A stretch of DNA of 54,740 bases from Simkaniaceae bacterium (GTDB lineage: Bacteria; Chlamydiota; Chlamydiia; Chlamydiales; JACRBE01). The first letter of the stretch is position 1. Each line of letters starts with the position of its first letter. This document shows positions 16,651-25,066 of this stretch, in pieces. The translations under genes and the position numbers were made by a program. The notes beneath the pieces were generated by a model. The model searched no databases and was not told the origin of the DNA. It saw only the letters and a list, made by a program, of their open reading frames with translations. Location of the stretch: the NCBI GenBank assembly GCA_021734805.1, contig JAIPIG010000010.1:1-54740 (forward strand), read 5' to 3'.

Positions 16651-17649
16651 ATGGAATATATTGAAATCCCTCACTTAAAGCATAACGTATCGCGCATTGG
16701 TTTAGGAACATGGGCTATTGGTGGCTGGATGTGGGGCGGCGCCGAAGAAAAAGAATCCATTGCAACGATTTGTCATGCACTTGATCTCGGTCTTAATCTT
16801 ATTGACACAGCTCCCGTATATGGCTTTGGCATAGCAGAAGAAGTTATTGGTAAAGCGCTTAAAAGTTATGGTCAGCGCGACAGGATCATTTTAGCTACTA
16901 AAGTCGGTTTGAGCTGGAAGGATCGAAAAATTTATCGCGATGCCCGTAAAGAAATCATCATTAAAGAACTTGAAGACTCACTCAAACGACTTGGTAGCGA
17001 TTATATCGATCTTTACCAACTCCATTGGCCTGATCCTCTAGTGCCCATTTCTGAAACGGCAGAAGCTTTAAAAAAACTTCTCGATCAAGGGAAAATTCGC
17101 GCTATTGGTGTGAGCAATTTCTCAACGCATCAAATGGAAGAATTTCAAAAATACGCTCCTCTACATTCCCTGCAATCGCCTTTCAACCTCTTTGAGAGGA
17201 AGATTGAGCATGAAGAACTCGCCTATTGTATTCAATCGGGGATTGCAACACTCGGTTATGGATCTTTATGCCGCGGACTTTTAAGCGGCTCAATGGATCA
17301 AAACCATCATTTTGAAGGCGATGACTTGCGTAAAATCGATCCCAAATTTCAACTTCCCCGCTTTGCATCCTATTTGAAAGCTACCCATAAACTCAAAGAA
17401 TGGGCAAAAAATAAATACGATAAACCTCTTCTTGCCCTTGCCATTCGTTGGGCACTGGATATGGGCATTAGCGTTGCTCTTTGGGGTGCACGCCATCCGG
17501 ATCAACTCAATACATTGGATAGCATCTGGGGATGGGAACTCACTGAGAACGATTTCATTGAAATCGATGAAATCTTGCAAGAAACAATTCCCTCACCTAT
17601 CGGACCGGAATTTATGAATCCGCCGAGTAGCGATAAAGTTTTAAAATAA
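16651..17649 (+). CDS. Aldo/keto reductase
   Basis: NADPH-dependent oxidoreductase, 332 residues, (beta/alpha)8 barrel. Clear signatures are GLGTWAIGGWMWGG at the N terminus, NLIDTAPVYGFG (catalytic Asp and Tyr), LATKVGL (Lys) and YQLHWPDP (His). IRAIGVSNFS and a C-terminal NADP-binding stretch (IRWALDMGISVALWGARH) complete the fold. There is no convincing ribosome site: TATAAT stands immediately before the ATG. The ferric-reductase-like gene starts 4 bases after its stop, so the two form an operon. Substrate not predictable. Confidence 0.92.
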   Translation: MEYIEIPHLKHNVSRIGLGTWAIGGWMWGGAEEKESIATICHALDLGLNLIDTAPVYGFGIAEEVIGKALKSYGQRDRIILATKVGLSWKDRKIYRDARKEIIIKELEDSLKRLGSDYIDLYQLHWPDPLVPISETAEALKKLLDQGKIRAIGVSNFSTHQMEEFQKYAPLHSLQSPFNLFERKIEHEELAYCIQSGIATLGYGSLCRGLLSGSMDQNHHFEGDDLRKIDPKFQLPRFASYLKATHKLKEWAKNKYDKPLLALAIRWALDMGISVALWGARHPDQLNTLDSIWGWELTENDFIEIDEILQETIPSPIGPEFMNPPSSDKVLK

Positions 17650-17653
17650 AATC

Positions 17654-18961
17654 ATGTTCCATCGGCATAAAATAAACCTCTATCTTTGTCTAAGCATCAC
17701 TTTTCTCTTTGTAGGCATTTGTTTTTTTTCTTCACTTAAGGAGTGGTCTCATATTGGTGTTGCTCATCGGCTCAAAGGCATTGGATCAATCTTTGGAATC
17801 GGCGGCTATTTTTTACTGTCACTCTCTCTACTTCTTTCATCTCGATTTAAATGGTTAGAGGGGATATTTGGCGGACTTGATTGCATCTATGACACGCACC
17901 GATACATCGGGACTTGGGGCTTTTACTTGATACTCTTTCATCCGGTCTTTTTCGCCCTTAAATGGTTGCCTAATCGAATCGGCCATTTTTTCTATACTTT
18001 TTTACCCTTCCATCAGAACGTGACAATTAATTTGGGATCTTATGCTTTCTGGCTGATGGTCATCATTCTTGCGATCACTTTTTTTAAGATTCTCCCCTAT
18101 CACCAATGGAAAATGATTCATAAATTGATGGGGGTTGTTTTTATTTTAGCATCGATGCATATCTTTTTTGCACGAGACCTCTTTAGTTCCTCTAAACCAT
18201 TACTGGCTATCCCTCTCATTATTGGATTAATCAGTATCGCATATAAACAGATCATTTATGCCTATTTTATTCGATTTCCTCTATATCAAGTCGTACAATT
18301 GAATTATCTCGATCATCAAACCATTGAAATTTTTTTAAAGTCCCTTTCAAAAGGCACTCCTTTTTTTCCCGGTCAATATGCATTTTTTAGTTTTCATAGT
18401 GCATCTCTTTCAAAAGAATCTCACCCGTTTACTTTATGTGGTCATCCGAATGGGTCTGAACTCTCACTTATTGTCAAAGCCAGAGGTGATTTCACGCGCA
18501 AATTATATACGGATCTTAAAATAGGAAACCAAGTTACGGTTGAAGGGCCATTTGGTCAGTTGAATTATCTTAAAGCAAAACCTTTTCAAATTTGGATTGC
18601 AGGTGGGATCGGGATTGTTTTATTTCTGGTTTGGGCTCGGCATTTATTTGCATTGAAAAAGACGGTTCCATTGAAATCAATTCAATTGTTTTATTGCGTC
18701 CATAAAGAAGAAGACGCTCTTTTCTTAGACGAGTTCAATCGCATTGCCAAACATTGTCCTCAATTTAAATTTTTTCTTTTCTGTACGGATCAACACAATC
18801 GGCTGAGTATCAAAAAAATTGAAGCCCAATCTCCTCATTTAAAAAAGAGTAGCATTATCATGTGTGGACCCAAGCGCCTAACACGTGATTTCACCGCGCA
18901 ATTCGCAAAGGTTGGTATCAATCGAAATCAAATCGAGTTTGAAGATTTTGAGTTTCTGTAA
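17654..18961 (+). CDS. Ferric-reductase-like flavocytochrome
   Basis: 435 residues. The N-terminal half is a ferric-reductase-type transmembrane domain with about six helices. Candidate haem histidines include those in DTHRYIG and YLILFHPVFF on one helix pair, and KMIHKLMG and ASMHIFF on the next. The C-terminal half is a ferredoxin-reductase module: HPFTLCG binds FAD, IAGGIGIVLF starts the NAD-binding Rossmann fold, and MCGP is the terminal nucleotide motif. It would pass electrons from NAD(P)H across the membrane. Paired with the aldo/keto reductase upstream. The acceptor (iron, oxygen or other) is unknown. Confidence 0.88.
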   Translation: MFHRHKINLYLCLSITFLFVGICFFSSLKEWSHIGVAHRLKGIGSIFGIGGYFLLSLSLLLSSRFKWLEGIFGGLDCIYDTHRYIGTWGFYLILFHPVFFALKWLPNRIGHFFYTFLPFHQNVTINLGSYAFWLMVIILAITFFKILPYHQWKMIHKLMGVVFILASMHIFFARDLFSSSKPLLAIPLIIGLISIAYKQIIYAYFIRFPLYQVVQLNYLDHQTIEIFLKSLSKGTPFFPGQYAFFSFHSASLSKESHPFTLCGHPNGSELSLIVKARGDFTRKLYTDLKIGNQVTVEGPFGQLNYLKAKPFQIWIAGGIGIVLFLVWARHLFALKKTVPLKSIQLFYCVHKEEDALFLDEFNRIAKHCPQFKFFLFCTDQHNRLSIKKIEAQSPHLKKSSIIMCGPKRLTRDFTAQFAKVGINRNQIEFEDFEFL

Positions 18962-18965
18962 ACGA

Positions 18966-19490
18966 TTAACTCGATTTTGCAACTTTTTGGGCCCGTTCAT
19001 GATCGAGAAGCCACTTCTTGCGTTTTGGATTAGCGGCATAACCTCCCGGATCGCCGTTAGATTGAATCACGCGATGACATGGCACAATAATCGCAAGTTG
19101 GTTTGTACTATTAGCGCGTGCAACGGCTCTGGCAGCTTTAGGATGTTCAATGGCTTTTGCCATTTCTAAATAAGAGCGCGTTGTTCCAATGGGAATCTCT
19201 TGTAGAGCCTTCCACACGCACTCTTGAAATCGGGTTCCACAGAAGATGAGCGGTGTTTTAAAGTGCGAGAGTGTTCCTTGAAAATATTGATTGAGTTCTT
19301 GCTCAATAGACCTTAAAGAATCCGACCATCCCGTTTCTAATGAGATGTCCATCTTCAATTGAAAGCGATATAGCTCTTTAGTCAGATCTTTTCGATCGGT
19401 GAATTCAAGTAAATAAAGAGCGCGCTCATCGCCGATGGCAAGCATCGGTCCCAGCGGTGTCTCAATTTGATTGCGTTTTAATATTTTCAT
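18966..19490 (-). CDS. ogt: Methylated-DNA--protein-cysteine methyltransferase
   Basis: Removes alkyl groups from O6-alkylguanine by transfer to its own cysteine. 174 residues. The active-site motif PCHRVI places the acceptor at C138. RAVARANSTNQLAIIVP and GGYAANPKRKKWLLDHE are the conserved flanking blocks. The last ten residues (RAQKVAKSS and stop) are encoded by a copy of the CTCGACTTTG repeat end (18970-18995), so the original C terminus seems to have been replaced by repeat insertion without loss of the active core. Confidence 0.94.
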   Translation of the reverse strand: MKILKRNQIETPLGPMLAIGDERALYLLEFTDRKDLTKELYRFQLKMDISLETGWSDSLRSIEQELNQYFQGTLSHFKTPLIFCGTRFQECVWKALQEIPIGTTRSYLEMAKAIEHPKAARAVARANSTNQLAIIVPCHRVIQSNGDPGGYAANPKRKKWLLDHERAQKVAKSS

Positions 19491-19600
19491 TTAAATATCA
19501 TAACGCGATGTTTAAATTGTGTCCATAGACATCAAGACATTAATGATCAAATAATTTATATATAGACATAAGCTGGACTTCTAATTAATAGGGCGTTCAA

Positions 19601-20680
19601 ATGAAAAAAAATATTTTCAAAACACTGATTGCCACACTCTGCCTTTCAAGCGAGTTAATGGCATGCACGGGACTTCGTTTGACTGCTACTGACGGCTCTG
19701 TCATTACGGGCCGCACAGTCGAATTTGGAACACAACTCGATATGTCTGCAGCTATTATTCCCCGTAATCTCACTTTTACAGGAGACACACCTCTTGGAAA
19801 AGGACTGATTTACAAATCAAAATATGCTGCTGTTGGAATCTATTGTTTTGATGCGCCAATTTTAATGGATGGAATGAATGAAATGGGCCTCGTTGCCGCC
19901 GCTTTTTATTTTCCCGGATATGCAAGCTATACTGAAGTGACAAAGTCCAATCAATCGCTCGCCCTCTCTCCCATTGATTTTACTCAATGGCTCTTAACGC
20001 AATTTGCAAGCATCGATGAAGTCAAAAGAGCTCTGCCTTCCATCATCATTGCTCCCACTGTCTTAAATCACTGGGGAAATGAAGCCCCTCCCTTTCACTA
20101 CATTGTCTATGACAAACATGGCAATAGCATCGTCATTGAACCCATTGAAGGACAACTCATCGTCTACGACAATCCGATTGGAACCATTACGAATTCCCCC
20201 TCATTTGATTGGCAAATAACCAATTTGCGCAACTTTATTAACCTAACACCTTTCAATGTCAAACCGGTTGAGATGCGTGGGGTCGAACTCTTTCCCTTTG
20301 GACAAGGCTCCGGAATGGTTGGCCTCCCGGGTGATTTTACCCCTCCATCACGTTTTGTCCGTGCTGCCATCTTTTCTTCAACGGCTATTCCCTCGACCAA
20401 TGCATCCGATACCGTCAATCAAACATTCCATCTTCTCAATCAATTCGATATCCCCGTAGGCATTGCAAGACAAAAAAGCGGTGATATGATCCATACCGAT
20501 TATACCATGCTCACATCCGTTAAAGACCCTCAGTCCATGCGTTATTATTTTAAATCTTATACCGATCAGCTTATTCGCTACGTCGAGCTCAAGCCACAAG
20601 ATATGAATGCGCGGCAGATTAAGAAAATGGGAACTGTAGGGCAAGAAATAGCAATAGACGTTTCAGCTATGTTGCACTAG
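19601..20680 (+). CDS. Choloylglycine-hydrolase / penicillin-V-acylase-like protein, secreted
   Basis: 359 residues. The leader MKKNIFKTLIATLCLSSELM is followed by AC, so signal cleavage before C22 would expose the N-terminal cysteine nucleophile of this Ntn-hydrolase family. TATDGSVITGRTVEFG continues the family signature (Arg of the active site), and later NEMGLVAAAFYFPGY, VLNHWGNEAPPFHYIVYD and TITNSPSFDWQ are conserved blocks. Members hydrolyse amide bonds in bile salts, penicillin V or N-acyl homoserine lactones. Exported to the periplasm or beyond. The stop codon lies at the edge of an inverted repeat. Confidence 0.9.
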   Translation: MKKNIFKTLIATLCLSSELMACTGLRLTATDGSVITGRTVEFGTQLDMSAAIIPRNLTFTGDTPLGKGLIYKSKYAAVGIYCFDAPILMDGMNEMGLVAAAFYFPGYASYTEVTKSNQSLALSPIDFTQWLLTQFASIDEVKRALPSIIIAPTVLNHWGNEAPPFHYIVYDKHGNSIVIEPIEGQLIVYDNPIGTITNSPSFDWQITNLRNFINLTPFNVKPVEMRGVELFPFGQGSGMVGLPGDFTPPSRFVRAAIFSSTAIPSTNASDTVNQTFHLLNQFDIPVGIARQKSGDMIHTDYTMLTSVKDPQSMRYYFKSYTDQLIRYVELKPQDMNARQIKKMGTVGQEIAIDVSAMLH

Positions 20681-20844
20681 TGTCTAATTGCAAAAATCCG
20701 CCGGCTTATTTTGATCATCTTTTTCCGCCTGATGGTCTGTAAAAATTCAGAGTGACTCACTCAAGTCTACCCTGAACTTTTACAGACCATCAGACAGAAA
20801 AATCTGATCAAAATAAGCTCGGGGACTTTTGCAATTAAACACTA
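20678..20844. repeat. Long imperfect inverted repeat between two convergent genes
   Basis: Arms of about 73 bases (20678-20750 and 20772-20844) with a 21-base centre. The outer bases CTAGTG/CACTAG contain the stop codons of both flanking genes. Similar ends (GCAATTAAAYACTAG or GTAATTAGACACTAG) recur at 52430-52445 and 54551-54565. It could be a bidirectional terminator or a small mobile repeat. Confidence 0.75.
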
Positions 20845-21330
20845 GTAATAAGCTCGATCGGGCATCAGGGCGAATTCTTCCCAAACTTTGACGGCTTCTT
20901 CGCGCATAATATTTGTGCATTTAATTTGGCGTTGGTGGATTTCCTTTTGGATTTCCTCATAGTAATCGACATCTTTAAAGTTGCCGTATTTAGCCGCATC
21001 ATCAACAGTTGCAGCATAATAGATCTCTGTAATATGTGCCCAGTAGGCGGCACAAAGACACATTGGACAACAAAAAGCGCTCGTATACAAAATACACCCT
21101 TCCAAATGGGGTGTTCCTAGCGCTTTGCCTGCATTGCGAATCGCATCGATTTCGGCATGGCATGTGGGATCATTTGTGAGCATGACTTTATTATAGCCCT
21201 CACCAATGATTTCATTATCTTTGACAACAACAGCGCCAAAGACGCCTCCCGTTTTTAATTCGATACCGGCCCTATAGCTCAGCTCGATCGCTCTTTGCAT
21301 AAATTTTTCATGTTGTTCCATCCAATGCAA
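20842..21330 (-). CDS. guaD: Guanine deaminase (cytidine-deaminase fold)
   Basis: Converts guanine to xanthine. 162 residues. The zinc site is CHAE (H58, catalytic E60) and CCPMC (C88, C91; the usual PCPMC reads CCPMC here). AAYWAHITEIYYAATVDDAA and the end YYEEIQKE follow Bacillus GuaD, distinguishing it from the tRNA deaminase TadA. The stop codon is in the inverted repeat shared with the convergent hydrolase gene. One base separates it from the carbonic anhydrase gene upstream, so the two are an operon. Confidence 0.9.
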   Translation of the reverse strand: MHWMEQHEKFMQRAIELSYRAGIELKTGGVFGAVVVKDNEIIGEGYNKVMLTNDPTCHAEIDAIRNAGKALGTPHLEGCILYTSAFCCPMCLCAAYWAHITEIYYAATVDDAAKYGNFKDVDYYEEIQKEIHQRQIKCTNIMREEAVKVWEEFALMPDRAYY

Positions 21331-21331
21331 C

Positions 21332-21967
21332 CTATGGTTTTAAAGTCATATATAGACCGTCAATTTGATCGAGTGATGAAATACAGCAATCGAGGTCTTT
21401 AAGTAAACCTGTCGATAAATCGTAGACCCAACCATGCACGAAAAGTCTTTTCTTTTGCGCCCAAGCATTTTGGACAATCGTCGTATGGCACACATTCATT
21501 ACCTGATTGAGAACGTTGAGTTCAACAAGGCGATCATATTTCTGAGTCTTGTCGGTAATCGCATCGAGGAGCTCTTTCTCACGCGCATAAACATCGCGAA
21601 TATTGCGAAGCCAATTATCAACAAGGCCAAATTGTTCATTTTCCATGGCAGCAGCCACTCCGCCACATTGATAATGACCACAAACAATGACGTGTTCAAT
21701 ATTGAGATAATCGATCCCATATTGAAGGACAGATAGGCAATTAAAATCGGTATGGGGAAATAAATTAGCTACATTGCGATGGACAAACAACTCTCCAGGC
21801 TCTAGGCCTAAAATTTCATTGGCGGGAATGCGGCTATCCGAACACCCTATCCATAAGTATTTGGGCGTTTGCTTCTCAGAAAGTCTTTGAAATGCCTTAT
21901 CATCCTTTTTCTGCATATTTTCAGCCCAGAGGCGATTATTTTTAAAAAGATGTTGGAGCTCTCTCAT
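21332..21967 (-). CDS. can: Beta-class carbonic anhydrase
   Basis: Reversible hydration of CO2. Start set at ATG 21967 (MRELQHLFKNN) with AAGGTGAT upstream. The open frame runs 66 codons further, but that part is translated repeat sequence. The 211-residue protein has zinc ligands C42 and the H98/C101 pair in CGHYQCGG, and the D44-R46 dyad in CSDSR. This matches E. coli Can length and spacing. Cytosolic. The palindromic repeat at 22001-22184 has inserted only about 30 bases upstream of the start, probably altering its promoter. Confidence 0.94.
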   Translation of the reverse strand: MRELQHLFKNNRLWAENMQKKDDKAFQRLSEKQTPKYLWIGCSDSRIPANEILGLEPGELFVHRNVANLFPHTDFNCLSVLQYGIDYLNIEHVIVCGHYQCGGVAAAMENEQFGLVDNWLRNIRDVYAREKELLDAITDKTQKYDRLVELNVLNQVMNVCHTTIVQNAWAQKKRLFVHGWVYDLSTGLLKDLDCCISSLDQIDGLYMTLKP

Positions 21968-22000
21968 GATGATCACCTTATATATAAGAAAGTTGAGATT

Positions 22001-22184
22001 ATCTCGACTTTGTAACTTTTTGGACCCGAAGGCCTCAAGATATTTGTTTTCGGGGGAGTTATTAAAACCGGGAAGGGGTTTTTTACCCCTTCCCGGTTTT
22101 AATAATCTCCCAGTTCGACCATAGGTCGAACGTCCGAGAGCAAAGACCGAGGCAGGCGGGTTCAAAAAGCTGCAAAGTCGAGAT
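22001..22184. mobile_element. Complete palindromic repeat element (MITE-like), empty copy
   Basis: 184 bases with inverted ends: ATCTCGACTTTGTAACTTTT at the left and the complement of ATCTCGACTTTGCAGCTTTT at the right. The centre is a perfect 21-bp stem (22059-22079 with 22085-22105) and a 5-T loop. The left half matches 40771-40814 and the right half matches 7554-7648 and 39085-39157. It has no coding capacity. Confidence 0.8.
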
Positions 22185-22317
22185 TATACCTTAAAACTGA
22201 AGGTGAAACCAAGGAAAATGAGAGACTTGATTAGTTAATCCTTTTTTCATTAAAGAGTTGAGAGGGGCTAAGATTAAAAGAAAAATTTGATTTTTTAAGG
22301 GTTGGGATCAATCACCA

Positions 22318-23775
22318 ATGCGTCTATCTTTTTTAAAATTAAGATCTTATGTATTAATAGCAATGGGATTTGCTTCCCTGCTGTTAACGTCTTGTTCCCT
22401 TTCCATGTCCAAAGAGGAAAAGCTACAAAAGATTATTTCTCCTCCCAATCTCGATTCAAGCCTTGTATCCATCAATGAACATCTCGATATCGAAAAACAC
22501 CGCTGGCCCTCATCAAACTGGTGGGAACAATATCAAATCAACGAACTTAATTTTCTCGTTGAGAGTGCCTTATGTAACAACCCCTCTCTTCAGGCCATTA
22601 AAGAAAAAATCGATTACGCTAAAGGCGAAGCGGTTATCGCCCGATCTAAGCTCTTTCCCCTCCTTTTTTTTAATGCGAGCGATCAGTGGGAGTATTTAAG
22701 CCATAACGGACTTTATCGCGCCCTCAATCCCAATATTAAAATTAATAATCAACAGATCGATTTTAGTTTATCCTTTTCCTATGAATTTGATTTTTGGGGA
22801 AAGTATCGGAATTTATATCGCGCTGCTTTAGGTCGAGAAAGGGCAAGCCTAGCGGAAACGGAGCAAATCAAACTCGTTATATCCGCAGCTCTTTGTCAAG
22901 CTTACTTCGCATTGAGAACCAATCTCATGCTTAAAGAAATCTATGAAGAAATCTACCGAGCCAGACAAAACATCTATGTTCTTCAAATCGATCGACTGGA
23001 TAACTCTCTTGACTCCGCTCTTACCCCTCTACTCTCAGAAGAGTCGCTCTTGGAAGCAGCACAATGGTTAGATCAGATTCAGCAAGAAATTGCTCAAAAT
23101 AGCCATCTCGTCAATATATTAGCGGGCCATGGCCCCGATACCCCACTTAAGCTCGATGAGCCTCTCATGGCTTGTTCACCTCAATTGATCGTTCCCGATC
23201 ACATCTCAGCCGAGCTCCTTTCAAGGCGCCCCGATTTGAAGGCGCAAATTTGGCGTGTTGATGCACTCAGTCATGAAGTCGGCGCTGCACGCGCTGATTT
23301 TTGGCCCAATATCAATCTCATTGCACTGGCCGGTTTTCAAAGTGGTTCATGGTCAAACCTTTTTGATTGGATGAGCCGAACAATCAGCGCTCTCCCCGCT
23401 CTGAGTCTCCCGCTTTATACCTCCGGAGCCATCGGAGCCAATATCGATGCTAAAAAGGCTCTTTTTTATGAGGCCGTTTATGAATATAACGATCTTATTT
23501 TAAAAAGCTTTCAACAAGTCAGCGATCTTCTCGCGATGGGACAGGCCGTTTATCTTGAAAAGAAAAAACAAGAAGAGATCCTATCAAATGCAAATCAGCG
23601 CTATACGTTGACGTATGATCGCCTCAATTGCGGCATTGATAACGCGCTGACGACGTATCGCATCTTAGAGGAGTGGCTTCAGAAAAAACTCGCTAACACA
23701 CATCTCCTCTACCAACAATATCTTGTGAGCATTCAACTGACAAAATCCCTAGGTGGGGGGTATGTCGATGAATAG
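22318..23775 (+). CDS. Outer-membrane efflux lipoprotein (NodT/OprM type)
   Basis: 485 residues. The N terminus has a lipobox, LLLTSCSLS, with the lipidated cysteine at about residue 26. Two repeats of the TolC-like fold follow (ALCNNPSLQAIKEKIDYAKG and the LSRRPDLKAQIWRVDALSHE stretch). The latter, with AARADFWPNI, is the OprM/NodT signature. It forms the outer-membrane channel of a tripartite pump. First gene of a three-gene operon with overlapping junctions. Location in the outer membrane. Confidence 0.93.
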   Translation: MRLSFLKLRSYVLIAMGFASLLLTSCSLSMSKEEKLQKIISPPNLDSSLVSINEHLDIEKHRWPSSNWWEQYQINELNFLVESALCNNPSLQAIKEKIDYAKGEAVIARSKLFPLLFFNASDQWEYLSHNGLYRALNPNIKINNQQIDFSLSFSYEFDFWGKYRNLYRAALGRERASLAETEQIKLVISAALCQAYFALRTNLMLKEIYEEIYRARQNIYVLQIDRLDNSLDSALTPLLSEESLLEAAQWLDQIQQEIAQNSHLVNILAGHGPDTPLKLDEPLMACSPQLIVPDHISAELLSRRPDLKAQIWRVDALSHEVGAARADFWPNINLIALAGFQSGSWSNLFDWMSRTISALPALSLPLYTSGAIGANIDAKKALFYEAVYEYNDLILKSFQQVSDLLAMGQAVYLEKKKQEEILSNANQRYTLTYDRLNCGIDNALTTYRILEEWLQKKLANTHLLYQQYLVSIQLTKSLGGGYVDE

Positions 23776-25066
23776 ACAACATAGACTCATCCTATCATTT
23801 TGGGGCATCTGCTCTCTTCTATTCCTTGCCGGACTCACCGCCTGGCTTTTTCACTATCGATTTATCAAATATACTGATGATGCCTATGTACAAGGCAATC
23901 AAGTTTATATTACACCGCTTCACGATGGGTTTGTCACTTCAATTCATACCGATGATTCCTTCCTCGTTAAAAAAGGGGAATTGCTGGTAACTCTCGATGA
24001 AACGGATGCAAAAATTGCCCTTGAACAAGCCAAAGAAAATTTAGCTCAAGTGGTCCGAGAAGTCTGTGAACTTTTTCACCAAGTCTTCGTCTATCGAGCA
24101 GAAATCGATCTCAAGCGAGCGACTCTCATTCAAAATGCGCAAGACTTTTTGCATCGCTACCGCATCTATCGCGTGCAAGGCGTTTCTATCGAAGATTATG
24201 AACACTCAATTGCAGCGCTTCGCTCTCAATATGCTTCGCTAAATATGTCTGTTGCGGCTTATCACAGAACGCGATCGATGATCCAAAACACTTCCATTTA
24301 TACCCATCCCTTAGTCATTGCAGCATCGGATCGTGTACGCGATAGCTGGGTTCGCCTTTACCGCTGTAAAATTTACTCTCCCGTAGAAGGTCTTGTTGCC
24401 CAGAGAACAATTCAAGTGGGAATGTGGGTCCCTGAAGGACAGCCCTTAATGAGTGTGATCCCCCTCAATCAAATTTGGATCAACGCCAACTATAAAGAAA
24501 CCCAAATCAAAAAGATGCGTATCGGACAAAGGGTTGATATCACAACTGATTTTTGGGGTGGGGAGCAAGTATACCGCGGAACCATTGTCGGTCTACCCGG
24601 AGGCGCAGGCAATGCCTTTTCCCTCTTACCCCCACAAAATTTATCGGGGAATTGGATTAAAATTGTTCAAAGGCTTCCGGTACGCGTCGCTCTCGATCCT
24701 CAAGAATTTCAGTCGCACCCTTTAAGACTGGGGCTCACATGCTCTGCTCGCGTTGATGTGCGCAATCAATCGGGACGCATGGTTCCCGATTCAACAAAGG
24801 GATCTCCACTTTATGAAACCTCCATATTTAATCGAGAAGAAGTGGGTGATCGGGAGTTCATTGATCAGATCATTGCATCCAACCTTGATCCTCTTTTATC
24901 TGAATATGCCAAAGCACCTCTTGAGCTTCCCTCCCTCATCCTGAGCTTACCGCCTCTCCTTGAAGAAGCTATCAGTGAAGACAATGCGATCCACAATAAA
25001 ATCGATCAACAAATCGATCATGATCTCCCTTCTTGTTTTGAAGACATTGGCTTGATCTATGAATAG
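23768..25066 (+). CDS. emrA: Periplasmic adaptor of an efflux pump (HlyD/EmrA family)
   Basis: About 432 residues. ATG 23768 is chosen because GGGGGG ends seven bases before it; ATG 23762 is possible. One N-terminal membrane anchor (LILSFWGICSLLFLAGLTAWLF) precedes YTDDAYVQGNQV and the split lipoyl domain (VKKGELLVTLDETDAKIALEQA) and its partner SPVEGLVAQRTIQVG. A helical hairpin of about 120 residues joins them. The last 80 residues, acidic and helical, extend beyond normal EmrA length. It links the MFS pump to the outer-membrane channel. The start overlaps the upstream gene. Confidence 0.92.
   Translation: MNRQHRLILSFWGICSLLFLAGLTAWLFHYRFIKYTDDAYVQGNQVYITPLHDGFVTSIHTDDSFLVKKGELLVTLDETDAKIALEQAKENLAQVVREVCELFHQVFVYRAEIDLKRATLIQNAQDFLHRYRIYRVQGVSIEDYEHSIAALRSQYASLNMSVAAYHRTRSMIQNTSIYTHPLVIAASDRVRDSWVRLYRCKIYSPVEGLVAQRTIQVGMWVPEGQPLMSVIPLNQIWINANYKETQIKKMRIGQRVDITTDFWGGEQVYRGTIVGLPGGAGNAFSLLPPQNLSGNWIKIVQRLPVRVALDPQEFQSHPLRLGLTCSARVDVRNQSGRMVPDSTKGSPLYETSIFNREEVGDREFIDQIIASNLDPLLSEYAKAPLELPSLILSLPPLLEEAISEDNAIHNKIDQQIDHDLPSCFEDIGLIYE

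Noticed and set aside
21968-22165. 66-codon N-terminal extension of carbonic anhydrase
   Set aside because: It translates the palindromic repeat; the family start with a ribosome site is at 21967.
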